From NCBI RefSeq assembly GCF_003096695.1, contig NZ_QEKY01000004.1, forward strand, positions 72,047 through 136,046: a DNA stretch of 64,000 nucleotides, given 5' to 3'. The notes under the pieces are model-generated. The model was given only the letters and a program-made list of their open reading frames with translations. It was not told where the DNA came from and did no database searches. The DNA is from Porphyromonas loveana (GTDB lineage Bacteria > Bacteroidota > Bacteroidia > Bacteroidales > Porphyromonadaceae). Positions 8,840 through 17,970 of this stretch are shown here, piece by piece. The position numbers and the translations under genes are program-made. Every line of letters begins with the position of its first letter. Position 1 is the first letter of the stretch.

Positions 8840-9115
8840 TTGTTTTCGATTACCAATTATCGTGGTATTCAGTTTGTTATTGAGGCAAATGTAAGGTTTT
8901 TAGCGGTGATTTTGCACGTTTATGAGATTGTTGAGCATAAAAATGGTTGGTTCTATGCTCGACAAGGGGCAAAAGTTGTTCAATTGACTCTCCTTTTTAC
9001 TGCCAAAAACGACGACAGCTGGTGCGATATGAGGGAGAATTGGTGTACCTTTCGGCTCCGTTGGAGTCATCTCTTACTGTGCTCCTCATGTACAACGATC
9101 TTAACTATTGCGGCA

Positions 9116-10414
9116 ATGGCTCATTCGCACTTCCTCATCAGTGCTACGTCTTCCGATGGTGGCAAGACAACATTTACACTCGGTTTGCTCCGTCTGCTCA
9201 AGCGACGGGGAATGCGTGTCCAACCCTTCAAATGCGGACCTGACTACATCGACCCCAAGTATCATGCCCTGGCGTGTGGCGAAGTGTCGGTCAATCTGGA
9301 CGGCTATATGATGAGTCCTGAGCATATTCGGGACTTATACGAACGGTATTCGCATGGGGCCGATGTCTCTATTACGGAGGGCGTGATGGGGTTCTTTGAC
9401 GGGTACGATCGTATGGCAGGCAGTAGTGCCGCCTTGTCCGAACTGATGGGGCTTCCCGTCTTGCTGCTGGTCAATGCCGGCAGTACGGCCTATTCCGTAG
9501 CCCCGATACTCTATGGCTTCAAACACTTCCGACCCGCTGTGGCTCCTGTGGGTGTGGTCTTCAATCGTGTGGCCTCTCCCTCCCATTACGAATATCTGCG
9601 AGCTGCTGCCGAGGATGCCGGCATCGTAAGTCTGGGCTACCTGCCCAAGATGGAGAACGTATCTGTGCCGTCGCGCCACCTCGGATTATCGACGGAGAAC
9701 ATGGCGCAGTATCGGGAGCTTCCCGACCGTGTGGCCGATGCCATAGAGCAGTACGTGCAGGTCGATAAGCTGTTGGAACTGACCGAGCGCGTGAGCACTC
9801 CCCGTTTGAACGTGAAGACCGATGAGCCTTCGTCGTCCTCGACGATAATAGCAGTGGCGGAGGATGAAGCTTTCAACTTCACTTACCGGGAAAATCTGCG
9901 TCGCCTCAGCGAATGGGGGCAAATCGTCCGCTACAGCCCCATCCGCGACAAGCATTTGCCCGAGGGGTGCGACTTCTTATACCTGCCGGGGGGGTATCCT
10001 GAGTTTTTCTTGCATGAGTTGAGTGCAAACGAAAGTATGCGGCGATCCGTCCGCGATTACATAGAGTCGGGAGGACGCACGCTGGCCGAATGTGGCGGCA
10101 TGATGTATCTTTGCTCGGAGATAAACGGGATGGACGGCTTGAGCTACCCGATGTGTGGCGTTCTTGAGGAGCGGTGCACGATGGAAGGGATGAGGCTGCA
10201 TCTGGGCTATCGGCGGCTGCTCTACGGCGGGCGTGAGCTGCGCGGGCATGAGTTCCATTACTCTACGACGGAGGGCACGACGCCTTCAGCAGGAGAGCAA
10301 TACGACGTTCGTGGCAGGCGGGTGGATACGCCGCTGTACCGTTACAAGAACCTTTTGGCCGGTTATACCCATCTGTATTGGGGTGAAGAAGACCTGAGGA
10401 GTTGGTTTGACTAA
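9116..10414 (+). CDS. cbiA: Cobyrinic acid a,c-diamide synthase
   Basis: 432 residues (also named cobB). The N-terminal ATP-binding domain has the P-loop-like SATSSDGGKTT near residues 9-19, followed by KCGPDYIDPKYH. The C-terminal class I glutaminase domain has GGRTLAECGGMMYLC with the nucleophilic cysteine at about residue 323. It amidates the a and c side chains of cobyrinic acid using glutamine and ATP. I start at 9116 because this ATG gives the family N-terminus; 157 in-frame upstream codons are antisense to tetR and not protein-like. It is the first gene of the cobalamin operon. Confidence 0.93.
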   Translation: MAHSHFLISATSSDGGKTTFTLGLLRLLKRRGMRVQPFKCGPDYIDPKYHALACGEVSVNLDGYMMSPEHIRDLYERYSHGADVSITEGVMGFFDGYDRMAGSSAALSELMGLPVLLLVNAGSTAYSVAPILYGFKHFRPAVAPVGVVFNRVASPSHYEYLRAAAEDAGIVSLGYLPKMENVSVPSRHLGLSTENMAQYRELPDRVADAIEQYVQVDKLLELTERVSTPRLNVKTDEPSSSSTIIAVAEDEAFNFTYRENLRRLSEWGQIVRYSPIRDKHLPEGCDFLYLPGGYPEFFLHELSANESMRRSVRDYIESGGRTLAECGGMMYLCSEINGMDGLSYPMCGVLEERCTMEGMRLHLGYRRLLYGGRELRGHEFHYSTTEGTTPSAGEQYDVRGRRVDTPLYRYKNLLAGYTHLYWGEEDLRSWFD

Positions 10415-10440
10415 GGAGAGGAAAAAAGAATCTGCATAAA

Positions 10441-11007
10441 ATGATCTATACAAAGACGGGTGACAAGGGCACTACCGGCATATTCGGAGGCGAACGCGTA
10501 CCCAAGGACGATATTCGTGTAGAGGCATACGGCACGATGGATGAGCTGAATGCAGCGATAGGAGCCGTCCGCGCTTTCATGTCTGAAGACGATGCTAGAC
10601 AGCAAGTGCTGCACGAGATACAATATAATATGATGATGGCGATGAGTCTGGTGGCTACACCATCGGGCAAAAGATCGGACAATCCCAATGTGTTTTCTGC
10701 AGATGCGTCTGCCAAGTGTGAACATCTCATGGACGAGATCCTGCGTCAGACAGAGGATAACGGTTACTTCATTCTCCCGGGAGGGACTCTCATTTCCTCG
10801 CATTTGCAGCTTGCACGTACGGTGGCTCGTCGTGCCGAACGGCGATTGTGGACGCTACACCAAACAGACGAAGTGCCGGCTGAAATACTGCGGTGGATGA
10901 ATCGGCTGTCCGATCTCTTCTTCGTGATGGCACGCCAAGAGATGCAGATGCAGGGATGGACGGAAGAGAAATGGCAGAAATTTGCCTACAAAAGAAAGCA
11001 GAAATGA
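10441..11007 (+). CDS. pduO: PduO-type cob(I)alamin adenosyltransferase
   Basis: 188 residues. The N-terminal IYTKTGDKGTTGIFGGERV and the EAYGTMDELNAAIG motif are diagnostic of the PduO/MMAB family, and a C-terminal RTVARRAERRLW segment supplies the conserved arginine-rich ATP site. It transfers the 5'-deoxyadenosyl group from ATP to reduced corrinoid, forming adenosylcobalamin or adenosylcobyrinate. It lies 26 bp after cbiA, and its stop overlaps the cobQ start by four bases (ATGA), indicating coupled translation. It is unrelated in fold to CobA/BtuR. Confidence 0.92.
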   Translation: MIYTKTGDKGTTGIFGGERVPKDDIRVEAYGTMDELNAAIGAVRAFMSEDDARQQVLHEIQYNMMMAMSLVATPSGKRSDNPNVFSADASAKCEHLMDEILRQTEDNGYFILPGGTLISSHLQLARTVARRAERRLWTLHQTDEVPAEILRWMNRLSDLFFVMARQEMQMQGWTEEKWQKFAYKRKQK

Positions 11008-12503
11008 AGGAACAACGGAGACTCAAGCCCCTCATGCTCGTGGGCACCGGCAGCGATGTGGGGAAGAGTGTGTTGGCTACAGGCCTGTGTCGCGTGCTAC
11101 TGCAAGACGGATACGCTCCCGCTCCCTTCAAGGCGCAGAACATGGCTCTCAATTCTTATGTGACGCCGGAGGGGCTGGAGATAGGACGGGCACAGGCTAC
11201 ACAGGCCGAAGCGGCAGGCATACCCTGTCACACGGATATGAATCCTGTCCTGCTGAAGCCCAGCTCTGACCACTCTTCTCAGGTCGTGCTCAACGGTCGT
11301 GTCATCGGCAACAGAGATGCATACGAATACTTCCGTCGCGAGGGGCGCGAAGAGCTGCGCACCGAGGTGCACAAGGCATTCGACCGTCTCTCGTCCCGCT
11401 ATCATCCTATCGTTCTGGAAGGGGCGGGGAGCGTGTCGGAGCTGAATCTGAAAGACTCTGACATTGTGAATATGCCCATGGCCATGTATGCCGATGCGCG
11501 TGTGATTCTCGTGGGTGATATTGATCGGGGCGGGGTGTTTGCTTCGGTCTATGGCTCAATCATGCTCATGTCCCCCGAAGAAAGAAAGCATGTGTGTGGT
11601 ATCATTATCAATAAGTTCAGAGGCGATCTGCGACTCTTCGACGAAGGTCGGCGCATACTGGAAGAGCTGTGCAGTGTCCCCGTCCTCGGGGTGGTGCCCT
11701 ACTATCGGGACATCCATATCGAGGGTGAGGACTCGGTGGCGCTGGCTGCCAAGAATGAGGCTTCGGCCAAGGGGAAGGTAAACGTGGCAGTGGTCATGCT
11801 GCGCTATCTCTCCAACTACACGGACTTCGACGTGCTGGAGCGCGATGAGCGCGTGCATCTCTACTATACCAACGACTCAGAGGAATTGCAACATGCCGAT
11901 ATTATCATTGTACCCGGTAGCAAGAGCACGCTTGCGGATCTGCGGGAACTCCGTCGCAATGGGGCTGCACAAGCCATCATTCGGGCACATACGACCGGAA
12001 CCACAGTATTCGGTATATGCGGTGGCTTCCAGATCATGGGAGGCGAGATCAGTGATCCGCAGCATATCGAGGGTGATATTGAGCGACTGCCTGGATTGGG
12101 ATTGCTGCCGGTGACAACTGTCTTGACCGAGGCAAAAGTGACGAGGCGTACAGCTTTCTGCTTCCTTGATCGTGAGGAAGAATGCACGGGCTACGAGATT
12201 CACATGGGACGAACGCTCCCTGTCGAGGGAGCGGTGGCATCTCCGCTGAACAGACTGACGGACGGGACTACAGATGGTTACTTTGCCGATCGCTCTTGCA
12301 TGGGCACTTATCTGCATGGCATACTGGATAATGCTACAGTCGTGGATTATCTCTTGGCTCCTTTTGTCGATAAATCGCCCTGTCAAGGCTCTTTCGACTA
12401 TGCTCGTTACCGCGAAGAACAATACAATAAATTGGCAGATCATCTGCGCAAACACATCGACATAGGACGCATCTACAAACTGATGGAGGATACGGAGGCA
12501 TGA
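11004..12503 (+). CDS. cobQ: Cobyric acid synthase
   Basis: 499 residues (also cbiP). The N-terminal domain begins KPLMLVGTGSDVGKS (P-loop-like, about 9-23) and continues KAQNMALNSYVTPEGLEIGR. The C-terminal glutaminase has TTVFGICGGFQIMGG with the nucleophile cysteine near 335. It amidates the b, d, e and g carboxylates of adenosylcobyrinic acid diamide to give cobyric acid. I place the start at 11004 (MKEQRRLKPLML), overlapping the adenosyltransferase stop. An upstream in-frame ATG at 10893 would add 37 residues that only duplicate the previous gene's DNA. It overlaps cobD by four bases. Confidence 0.94.
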   Translation: MKEQRRLKPLMLVGTGSDVGKSVLATGLCRVLLQDGYAPAPFKAQNMALNSYVTPEGLEIGRAQATQAEAAGIPCHTDMNPVLLKPSSDHSSQVVLNGRVIGNRDAYEYFRREGREELRTEVHKAFDRLSSRYHPIVLEGAGSVSELNLKDSDIVNMPMAMYADARVILVGDIDRGGVFASVYGSIMLMSPEERKHVCGIIINKFRGDLRLFDEGRRILEELCSVPVLGVVPYYRDIHIEGEDSVALAAKNEASAKGKVNVAVVMLRYLSNYTDFDVLERDERVHLYYTNDSEELQHADIIIVPGSKSTLADLRELRRNGAAQAIIRAHTTGTTVFGICGGFQIMGGEISDPQHIEGDIERLPGLGLLPVTTVLTEAKVTRRTAFCFLDREEECTGYEIHMGRTLPVEGAVASPLNRLTDGTTDGYFADRSCMGTYLHGILDNATVVDYLLAPFVDKSPCQGSFDYARYREEQYNKLADHLRKHIDIGRIYKLMEDTEA

Positions 12504-13537
12504 TAAAAGGACACGGCGACGACTTGTATTGTCATGGCAGTATTCGGGCAAACTTCAGTTCTAATGTGTATTCAGCTACTGACCGTGGTGGTTTGTTGGC
12601 ACATCTGCGCGATGTGCTGGATGGTATCGGCTCGTATCCGGAACCTGAGCCGTACAGTCTGGAGCGGGATTTGTCGCGTTTGTACGGTTTTGATGCGGCA
12701 TGCGTGAGTGTGACCAATGGTGCCACGGAGGCCATTTATCTGATAGCACAGGCTTTTGCAGGCAGTGCTTCGGCTGTTCTTTGTCCCACTTTCAGCGAGT
12801 ATGCGGACGCCTGTCATCTGCATGGACATCGTGTTTGCTCCATTATGCAGCCCGAGGATTTGCCTGCCGATGCCCGTATGCTGTGGCTATGCAACCCGAA
12901 CAATCCCACAGGGCGGGCATGGGATGCAGATATGCTGCACAGGATGATCTGTGAGCATAGGGAGGTTCTCTTCGTCATCGACCAGTCCTATGCTTATTTC
13001 TCCACTGCAGAAGTCTTGGACATCGCCTCGATGGTGTCTCAACCGAATGTGATACTCCTGCATTCGCTCACCAAACGATTTGCCATACCCGGCCTGCGTC
13101 TGGGATATCTCACGGCTACGCCTTCGCTGGTGTCGAAGTTGCGAGCGCATAGGATGCCTTGGTCGGTGAATGCCCTTGCGATAGCTGCCGGTTCTTATCT
13201 GGTGCAGGCCGGTATGCCTGCATCCATTTCGCTCGAAGCATTGCATGCAGAGGCGGAGCGTCTCCGAGTTGCCATTGCCTCGATGGACGAGTACGAAGTG
13301 GAACGAACAGATACGCATTTCATGCTGATTCGCTCCCGTAAACGCCGAGCAACGGACCTCAAGCAGATTCTTGCCGAGCAGTACGGCTTACTGATTCGTG
13401 ACGCTTCCAATTTCGAAGGGCTGGATGCACATTTTTTTCGGATCGCTACGCAGACTCCGCAAGAGAACGATTGGCTCATTGAGGCATTGCGTGAGTTGGC
13501 GCACTCTGAACCGACAGCACAAGAATCCCAATCATAA
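12500..13537 (+). CDS. cobD: L-threonine-O-3-phosphate decarboxylase-like aminotransferase
   Basis: 345 residues of a class I/II PLP enzyme closest to CobD/HisC. It begins GHGDDLYCHGSIRANFSSNV, the N-terminal pattern typical of CobD. The PLP lysine is in LHSLTKRFAIPGLRLGY at about residue 191, and the WLCNPNNPTGR motif is present. In cobalamin synthesis this enzyme makes (R)-1-amino-2-propanol phosphate, the linker joining cobyric acid to the lower ligand. Placement between cobQ and cbiB, with four-base overlap to cobQ, supports CobD over histidinol-phosphate aminotransferase. Confidence 0.88.
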   Translation: MIKGHGDDLYCHGSIRANFSSNVYSATDRGGLLAHLRDVLDGIGSYPEPEPYSLERDLSRLYGFDAACVSVTNGATEAIYLIAQAFAGSASAVLCPTFSEYADACHLHGHRVCSIMQPEDLPADARMLWLCNPNNPTGRAWDADMLHRMICEHREVLFVIDQSYAYFSTAEVLDIASMVSQPNVILLHSLTKRFAIPGLRLGYLTATPSLVSKLRAHRMPWSVNALAIAAGSYLVQAGMPASISLEALHAEAERLRVAIASMDEYEVERTDTHFMLIRSRKRRATDLKQILAEQYGLLIRDASNFEGLDAHFFRIATQTPQENDWLIEALRELAHSEPTAQESQS

Positions 13538-13551
13538 ACTTTTTCATACCG

Positions 13552-14580
13552 ATGATCTTAATTGACTTTCTGCTTATTTTTTTCCCTTTCTTCCCTTCTC
13601 TCTGTTTATTCTTTGCTTGGCTGCTTGATCGTCGTTGGGGTGATCCCGCAGGATTTCTCCACCCGATAGTCGCTTTCGGTCGGATGATTGCTTTCGGCGA
13701 GCGACTCTTGAATAGAGGGAGAGGTCGCTTGCTAAAGGGCGGAATGCTCGCGGTGGGCTATATGGCTATAGTCTTCTTTTCTACAGCCTTGGCCATCTTA
13801 AGTTTGCTATTCTTCTTCTACTATCTCTTTGTTGTCGGAGATTTGTTTGGGATTGTGTTTTTTTTCCTGCTTACCATAACTTTATATTCGATTGTTCTCT
13901 TCTATTGCTTGGCAGGCACTACGCTTATACGGGAAGTCAAGATGGTCTTCGCAGCGGTGGATCGTTCGCTCGAAGAAGGTCGGCAACAGGTGTCGCGGAT
14001 AGTCGGTAGAGACACGGCTGCCCTTTCTGCTCAGGAGGTGCGGACAGCCGCTCTCGAAACATTGTCAGAGAACTTGAGCGATGGGGTAGTCGCTCCGATG
14101 TTTTGGTTCGGATGGCTTGGCCTGCCCGGTATGATAACCTATAAGATGATCAACACGCTGGACTCCATGATCGGCTACAAAACGGAGCGTTATATCCGAT
14201 TCGGGCGTGTTGCTGCCAAGATTGATGATGTTGCTAATTTCCTGCCCGCTCGCATTACAGCTCTGATGATGTTGCTCGTCAGTGGCCGACTCGATCTGCT
14301 GCCTTTCGTCCTTCGCTATGGCAAAAAGCATACAAGTCCTAACTCCGGCTATCCCGAAGCTGCGCTGGCCGGCATTTTGAATTGTCGCTTCGGTGGCACG
14401 CATGATTACTTCGGCGAGGCTATCTCCAAGCCTTACATTGGCGAAACAGACCGCGTGCTTACTTACGAAGATATGCAGCGAGCTATTCGCATCAATCGAA
14501 GAGTGGAAGTGCTGATGCTCCTCCTGACGATGCTTTTCCATGCAGTGCTTTTGTCTTTTGTATTGTCGCCATACCTATAA
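13552..14580 (+). CDS. cbiB: Adenosylcobinamide-phosphate synthase
   Basis: 342 residues of an inner-membrane protein with four or five hydrophobic segments (residues 1-25, about 65-85, 85-125, 180-200, 320-342). Family motifs are LLDRRWGDPAGFLHPIVAFG near the N-terminus, TLSENLSDGVVAPMFW in the middle, and KKHTSPNSGYPEAALAG near 265. It joins aminopropanol phosphate, from CobD, to adenosylcobyric acid. It is 14 bp after cobD and ends the operon. The nucleotide-loop genes (cobU/S/T/C) are not in this window. Confidence 0.92.
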   Translation: MILIDFLLIFFPFFPSLCLFFAWLLDRRWGDPAGFLHPIVAFGRMIAFGERLLNRGRGRLLKGGMLAVGYMAIVFFSTALAILSLLFFFYYLFVVGDLFGIVFFFLLTITLYSIVLFYCLAGTTLIREVKMVFAAVDRSLEEGRQQVSRIVGRDTAALSAQEVRTAALETLSENLSDGVVAPMFWFGWLGLPGMITYKMINTLDSMIGYKTERYIRFGRVAAKIDDVANFLPARITALMMLLVSGRLDLLPFVLRYGKKHTSPNSGYPEAALAGILNCRFGGTHDYFGEAISKPYIGETDRVLTYEDMQRAIRINRRVEVLMLLLTMLFHAVLLSFVLSPYL

Positions 14581-14797
14581 TTCCCCGAAGCAGCAAGATG
14601 CTGCGACGATATGTCGTTCTGGATAATATCGAGACCGATGCGAATCGTGGAACGTCTGTTCGCATGAAGTGGCCGGATAATTTACCCCCTTTTCCTTAGG
14701 ACAAAGAAATCAAATGCGCGTGTCGGTTGTCAATACCTTCCTGCACGGCTGTTTTGACCTTTCGTCGCCTGACAATCCTCTTGTAATTCTTGTTTGA

Positions 14798-14825
14798 GGG
14801 AGCAGTGTCACTTGACAATGCTCCC
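14798..14825 (+). terminator. Hairpin downstream of the cobalamin operon
   Basis: GGGAGCAgTGTC pairs with GACAaTGCTCCC around a 4-base loop, with one mismatch. No T-run follows, so it may be a processing structure rather than an intrinsic terminator. Confidence 0.4.
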
Positions 14826-14975
14826 GATAACACAATAACAATCAATCAAATACACGCCAAAAACGATAATGAAAGAGAACAGAGAAATTTTATCTGCGAC
14901 GCTTCCGAATTTTGGATGTGAGAGTATTCTGTTCTATCGCTCTGTCCGAATCTCCGTTTGCGAATGGGAAAAAAG

Positions 14976-15017
14976 AAAGACGCAGGCTCCGATCGTGTCG
15001 GGAGTCGCTGCGTCTTT
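14976..15017 (-). terminator. Intrinsic terminator of the S4/GT9 operon
   Basis: AAAGACGCAG (14976-14985) pairs with 15008-15017, with an inner stem GCTCCGA/TCGGGAGT. On the minus strand it is followed by TTTCTTTTTT. It lies 36 bp past the S4 gene stop. Confidence 0.75.
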
Positions 15018-15052
15018 GTGTTTCTTTCGGCTCTGTCGAAGAGTGGAGGAGC

Positions 15053-15502
15053 TTAGTGGCGGAATTTTTTCACCGGATTGTCATTCTTCCTATTCCCTTT
15101 CCGAAAGCCTCGCCCCGTGCTGTAGCCGAAGTCTTCTTCCTCGTCCATATCCCATCCGGAGCGCGATTTATTCCCCGTGCGCGACCTACCTGCATCGCGT
15201 TGTGGCGCGAGCTCTTTATGCTGCTTGTGGCGCGGGGTGTTTTTTCTCTCGTTCTGCCTGCTCTTGTTGGCCGCATGGACGATCTGCTCGTCGTGATTGC
15301 GCAGAGAGATGCCTTCGCGAATCAGGTCTTTGACCGGCAGATCTACGTCATCGAAAAGCACTACGTCCGTTTCGCCGACTGAGTCCGATAGGCGCGCGAT
15401 GCGTCCGTTGATCTTGATTCTCCCCTCGGTGATGTACTTTTCTGCCTCGCGACGTGAACCCATTCCGGCATCGCTGATCAGCTTGTTAATTCTCAGTTTC
15501 AT
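15053..15502 (-). CDS. S4-domain RNA-binding protein with basic tail
   Basis: 149 residues. Residues 1-60 form an S4 domain (LRINKLISDAGMGSRREAEK, then TEGRIKINGRIARL), the RNA-binding module found at the start of RsuA/RluB pseudouridine synthases. There is no catalytic domain. The remainder is a hydrophilic, Arg/Lys/Asn-rich tail with little predicted structure. Stand-alone S4 proteins of this type occur in Bacteroidetes and are thought to bind rRNA or tRNA, but the function is unproven. Its start overlaps the end of the GT9 gene by 17 bp, so the two are co-translated. Confidence 0.8.
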   Translation of the reverse strand: MKLRINKLISDAGMGSRREAEKYITEGRIKINGRIARLSDSVGETDVVLFDDVDLPVKDLIREGISLRNHDEQIVHAANKSRQNERKNTPRHKQHKELAPQRDAGRSRTGNKSRSGWDMDEEEDFGYSTGRGFRKGNRKNDNPVKKFRH

Positions 15503-16538
15503 CTGAAATTGAATCGGTAAGTGTGAAAACTATTTTGTCTATTATCGTTTGTGGTTCGATGTTGTGGCAGGCATAGTCCTTGCGGTAGCAGGGCTTCTTG
15601 CCGAAGACAGAGCATGGACGACAGTCCAATTCTACTCCCATACAGTCGTCCGGTCGCTGTCCATAGCCGAGAAATCCGGCAGCAGGGTGAGTGGCACACC
15701 AGACGGATATGACTCGCGTGCCCACCAACGAAGCAAAGTGCATATTGGCGCTGTCCATCGACACCATGCAGCGCAGCGAGCGGATGAGTGAAAGCTCCTG
15801 AGGCAGCGACAGCATCCCCGCCACTGAGACAACGCGTGGCAGTTCTTCGGCCCATTGCTCCAGTATCTTGCGTTCCTTCCCTTTTCCACCGAAAAGAAAA
15901 ATCTGGATGTCTTCTCTCTCGGAAAGGCCGCGTACCACCTCGCGCATCTTCTCGATGGGATAGGTTTTGGGGGCGTGGCCAGCAAAGGGAGCAATCCCGA
16001 CGAGATGATGTCCGGAACCGATCTCCACTATCGATAGTTCGGCGTTGGTATTATCGGTGCCGTCGAAAATAATGGGATAGGGCGGACGAATGTCCAGACC
16101 CGCCTGAGCAAAAACTTGTGCATAGCGGTCGATGACCGAGGTTAGCGGACGAAGCTGCTTCGGCGGTCGAGCCGTAAGCCGACGAAGTTGTCTGCGCGGC
16201 TTTTTCAGATGGAAGCTCTTGACACCGAAGAAGCGGAGATAGGTGCGGATAATGCGGGAGCGAAGGACGTTGTGAAGGTCGATGACGTAGTCGAAACGTT
16301 CCTCTTTGAGTCTCCCTATGTAGGTGAGCAGGCCCGGGAGGGACGACTCCTCGTGCTTGATGTCTATCCCCATCCCTTCCAAATTGCTCGGCGGATCGAT
16401 GAGCAATGAGGTCAGAAAAGGCTGGGTCAGCAGCGTAAAACTATGCTGCGGGTATGCCTTTGCTACGGCATACAATACGGGTATCGTCATGGCTACATCG
16501 CCTATCGCCGACAAGCGGACTACCAAGTAATGAGCCAT
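15486..16538 (-). CDS. GT9-family (heptosyltransferase-like) glycosyltransferase
   Basis: 350 residues. The N-terminal RLSAIGDVAMTIPVLYAVAK and the C-terminal domain with GIAPFAGHAPKTYPIEKM and SMDSANMHFASLVGTRVISV are characteristic of glycosyltransferase family 9. The family adds heptose or a related sugar to LPS core from a nucleotide-activated donor in the cytoplasm. Porphyromonas LPS core lacks classic heptose as far as I recall, so the sugar here is uncertain. It lies 63 bp after the DUF4254 gene, a pairing often seen in Bacteroidetes, and overlaps the S4 gene. Confidence 0.88.
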   Translation of the reverse strand: MAHYLVVRLSAIGDVAMTIPVLYAVAKAYPQHSFTLLTQPFLTSLLIDPPSNLEGMGIDIKHEESSLPGLLTYIGRLKEERFDYVIDLHNVLRSRIIRTYLRFFGVKSFHLKKPRRQLRRLTARPPKQLRPLTSVIDRYAQVFAQAGLDIRPPYPIIFDGTDNTNAELSIVEIGSGHHLVGIAPFAGHAPKTYPIEKMREVVRGLSEREDIQIFLFGGKGKERKILEQWAEELPRVVSVAGMLSLPQELSLIRSLRCMVSMDSANMHFASLVGTRVISVWCATHPAAGFLGYGQRPDDCMGVELDCRPCSVFGKKPCYRKDYACHNIEPQTIIDKIVFTLTDSISDETEN

Positions 16539-16601
16539 GAGGATATGCTTTTATGAAATGCGGGGAAGCTGTGATGTTCCGGAGGAGCGGGGAAGACTGT
16601 G

Positions 16602-17207
16602 TTATTTCTTCCCCAGCAATATCGGATTGAGGGTGGGGTCATTGTACATTTTCATCTGTTTATAGACTTTCATGTACTTGCGACCGGCAGCGATGTCGTC
16701 CACCAGCTGGTCGATAGCCGTGCAGAGATCACCATCCTGTTCGATGAGGATGCGGAGCTTCTCGTTGCAACGGGTACGATGATCTGCGTTCGCATCGGGA
16801 CGTGTGGCAGCCAGTTGCATATTGTAGATCTTGAGCTTGAGGATGGAGAGGCGGTCGATCGCCCATGCGGGGCTCTCCGTATTGATCGTGGCTTCGGGGA
16901 GCGGCTTGACCTCTTTGTAAGTGTCAAGGAAATAACTGTCGATCAGCTCTACCAAGTCAGTTCTGTCTTGATTGGACTTGTCGATGCGGCGTTTGATCAC
17001 CAAGGCATCAGCGGGAGCAATATTCGGATCCCGGATGATGTCCTCCAGATGCCACTGGGCATTGTCTATCCAGTTCTTCAGGAAGAGGTAGTGCTCAATG
17101 GTCTGTAGCGGATAGGGATTGTTGCAGGCTGCGTCCACACTATCCGTAACGTTATAGGCCTTGATAGCCTCATCGAAAATCCGATTGCACAACTTACTTA
17201 TACTCAT
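16602..17207 (-). CDS. DUF4254 family protein
   Basis: 201 residues, mostly helical, with no signal peptide or membrane segment. Features that suggest DUF4254 are NPYPLQTIEHYLFLKNWIDN near residue 30, the WHLEDIIRDPN segment, and NTESPAWAIDRLSILKLKIY near 110. I chose the ATG at 17207 (MSISKLCNRIFDEAI); one at 17222 adds five residues. The biochemical role is unknown. Its position just upstream of a GT9 enzyme suggests a function in LPS core or envelope assembly, which is guilt by association only. Confidence 0.75.
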   Translation of the reverse strand: MSISKLCNRIFDEAIKAYNVTDSVDAACNNPYPLQTIEHYLFLKNWIDNAQWHLEDIIRDPNIAPADALVIKRRIDKSNQDRTDLVELIDSYFLDTYKEVKPLPEATINTESPAWAIDRLSILKLKIYNMQLAATRPDANADHRTRCNEKLRILIEQDGDLCTAIDQLVDDIAAGRKYMKVYKQMKMYNDPTLNPILLGKK

Positions 17208-17263
17208 AATGATTATTGCCACTAATTATCGTTTGTAATACTATGCAGGCAAAGGTACGAAAA

Positions 17264-17304
17264 AACCGATTGGAAGACTCAGAAAAAAGTACTCCCAATC
17301 GGTT
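17264..17304 (-). terminator. Terminator of the Lys/Cys-rich protein gene
   Basis: AACCGATTGG (17264-17273) pairs with CCAATCGGTT (17295-17304). On the minus strand a run of T follows. It lies 30 bp past the stop at 17335. Confidence 0.75.
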
Positions 17305-17334
17305 CTTTTTAATCGTTCTAAAAGCGATTTTTAT

Positions 17335-17742
17335 TTAGTTCGCCTTCTTTACATCAGTCTTAGCAGAAGTGGTTTGGCCCTTGGCATCCTTAGACTTGGA
17401 GCAGCATCCGTCTTTGCCTTTGTCCTTGCTGTCGCAAGCCTTCTTGCCATCCTTGGTTTGGGTGCACTCACCCTTCTTGGCGTCTTTGCACTCGCCCTTG
17501 CCGGCCTTGCTGCATTCGCCCTTTTTGCCGTGTTTGGTCTTGTCAGAACAGCATCCTTTGCCGTCTTTGGTTTTGGCTTCTTTGCCCTTCTCAGAGCAGC
17601 ATGACTTACTCTTGTCGCATTCTTGCTTCTTGACGGCCTGCTCTGTCTTGGCAGCTTCTACGGTTTTCTTTGCTTGTGCATTGGCAGTCGTTCCTACCAA
17701 AAGACCGATACCCATAAGGGCCGAAATTACAATCTTTCTCAT
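17335..17742 (-). CDS. Secreted lysine- and cysteine-rich low-complexity protein
   Basis: 135 residues. A clean signal peptide (MRKIVISALMGIGLLVGTTANAQA) precedes about 110 residues made largely of Lys, Cys, Asp, Glu, Gly and Ser. Eleven cysteines occur as CC pairs (SCC, GCC, GCC) and in repeated KGEC or KGC units. There is no aromatic core, so no globular fold is expected. The composition recalls metallothionein-like or metal-buffering periplasmic proteins, but I know no named family. A TATTTTTG -7-like element lies on the minus strand at 17809-17802. A single-gene unit with its own terminator is likely. Confidence 0.8.
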   Translation of the reverse strand: MRKIVISALMGIGLLVGTTANAQAKKTVEAAKTEQAVKKQECDKSKSCCSEKGKEAKTKDGKGCCSDKTKHGKKGECSKAGKGECKDAKKGECTQTKDGKKACDSKDKGKDGCCSKSKDAKGQTTSAKTDVKKAN

Positions 17743-17970
17743 TTTGTTTTTGTTTGTTTTTTATTAAATGTTGCCGGCTTTTTCCATCAGACAGCATGCC
17801 ACAAAAATAGGAAAACTATTTATCTGTCATATTGCTGTTGGGTGGAGTCCCTCGTCTTTGTTGCCAATGCTCGATTGGACTGAGGAGAGGAGATACTCCG
17901 TCCGGCCACCGTTCTCTAACTGTTTGATGTACCTTTTTGTTCTCGGTTTAATCCTCGAATCATACAAATT

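Larger units (their letters stand above)
14581..15052. other. Intergenic region between convergent cob operon and S4 gene
   Basis: It holds two hairpins (14798-14825 and 14976-15017) and no supported gene. Open frames on the plus strand at 14869-15382 run antisense to the S4 gene and are rich in residues typical of a reversed coding strand. Confidence 0.55.

Noticed and set aside
8645-9115. 157-codon N-terminal extension of CbiA
   Set aside because: It is antisense to tetR and has no family similarity. The ATG at 9116 gives the standard N-terminus.
14869-15382. Plus-strand proteins opposite the S4 gene
   Set aside because: They have no family motifs and are explained by the S4 and hairpin DNA on the minus strand.
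17369-17767. Hydrophobic plus-strand frame opposite the Lys/Cys-rich protein
   Set aside because: It is an artefact of the biased codons on the minus strand. The minus frame has a real signal peptide and terminator.
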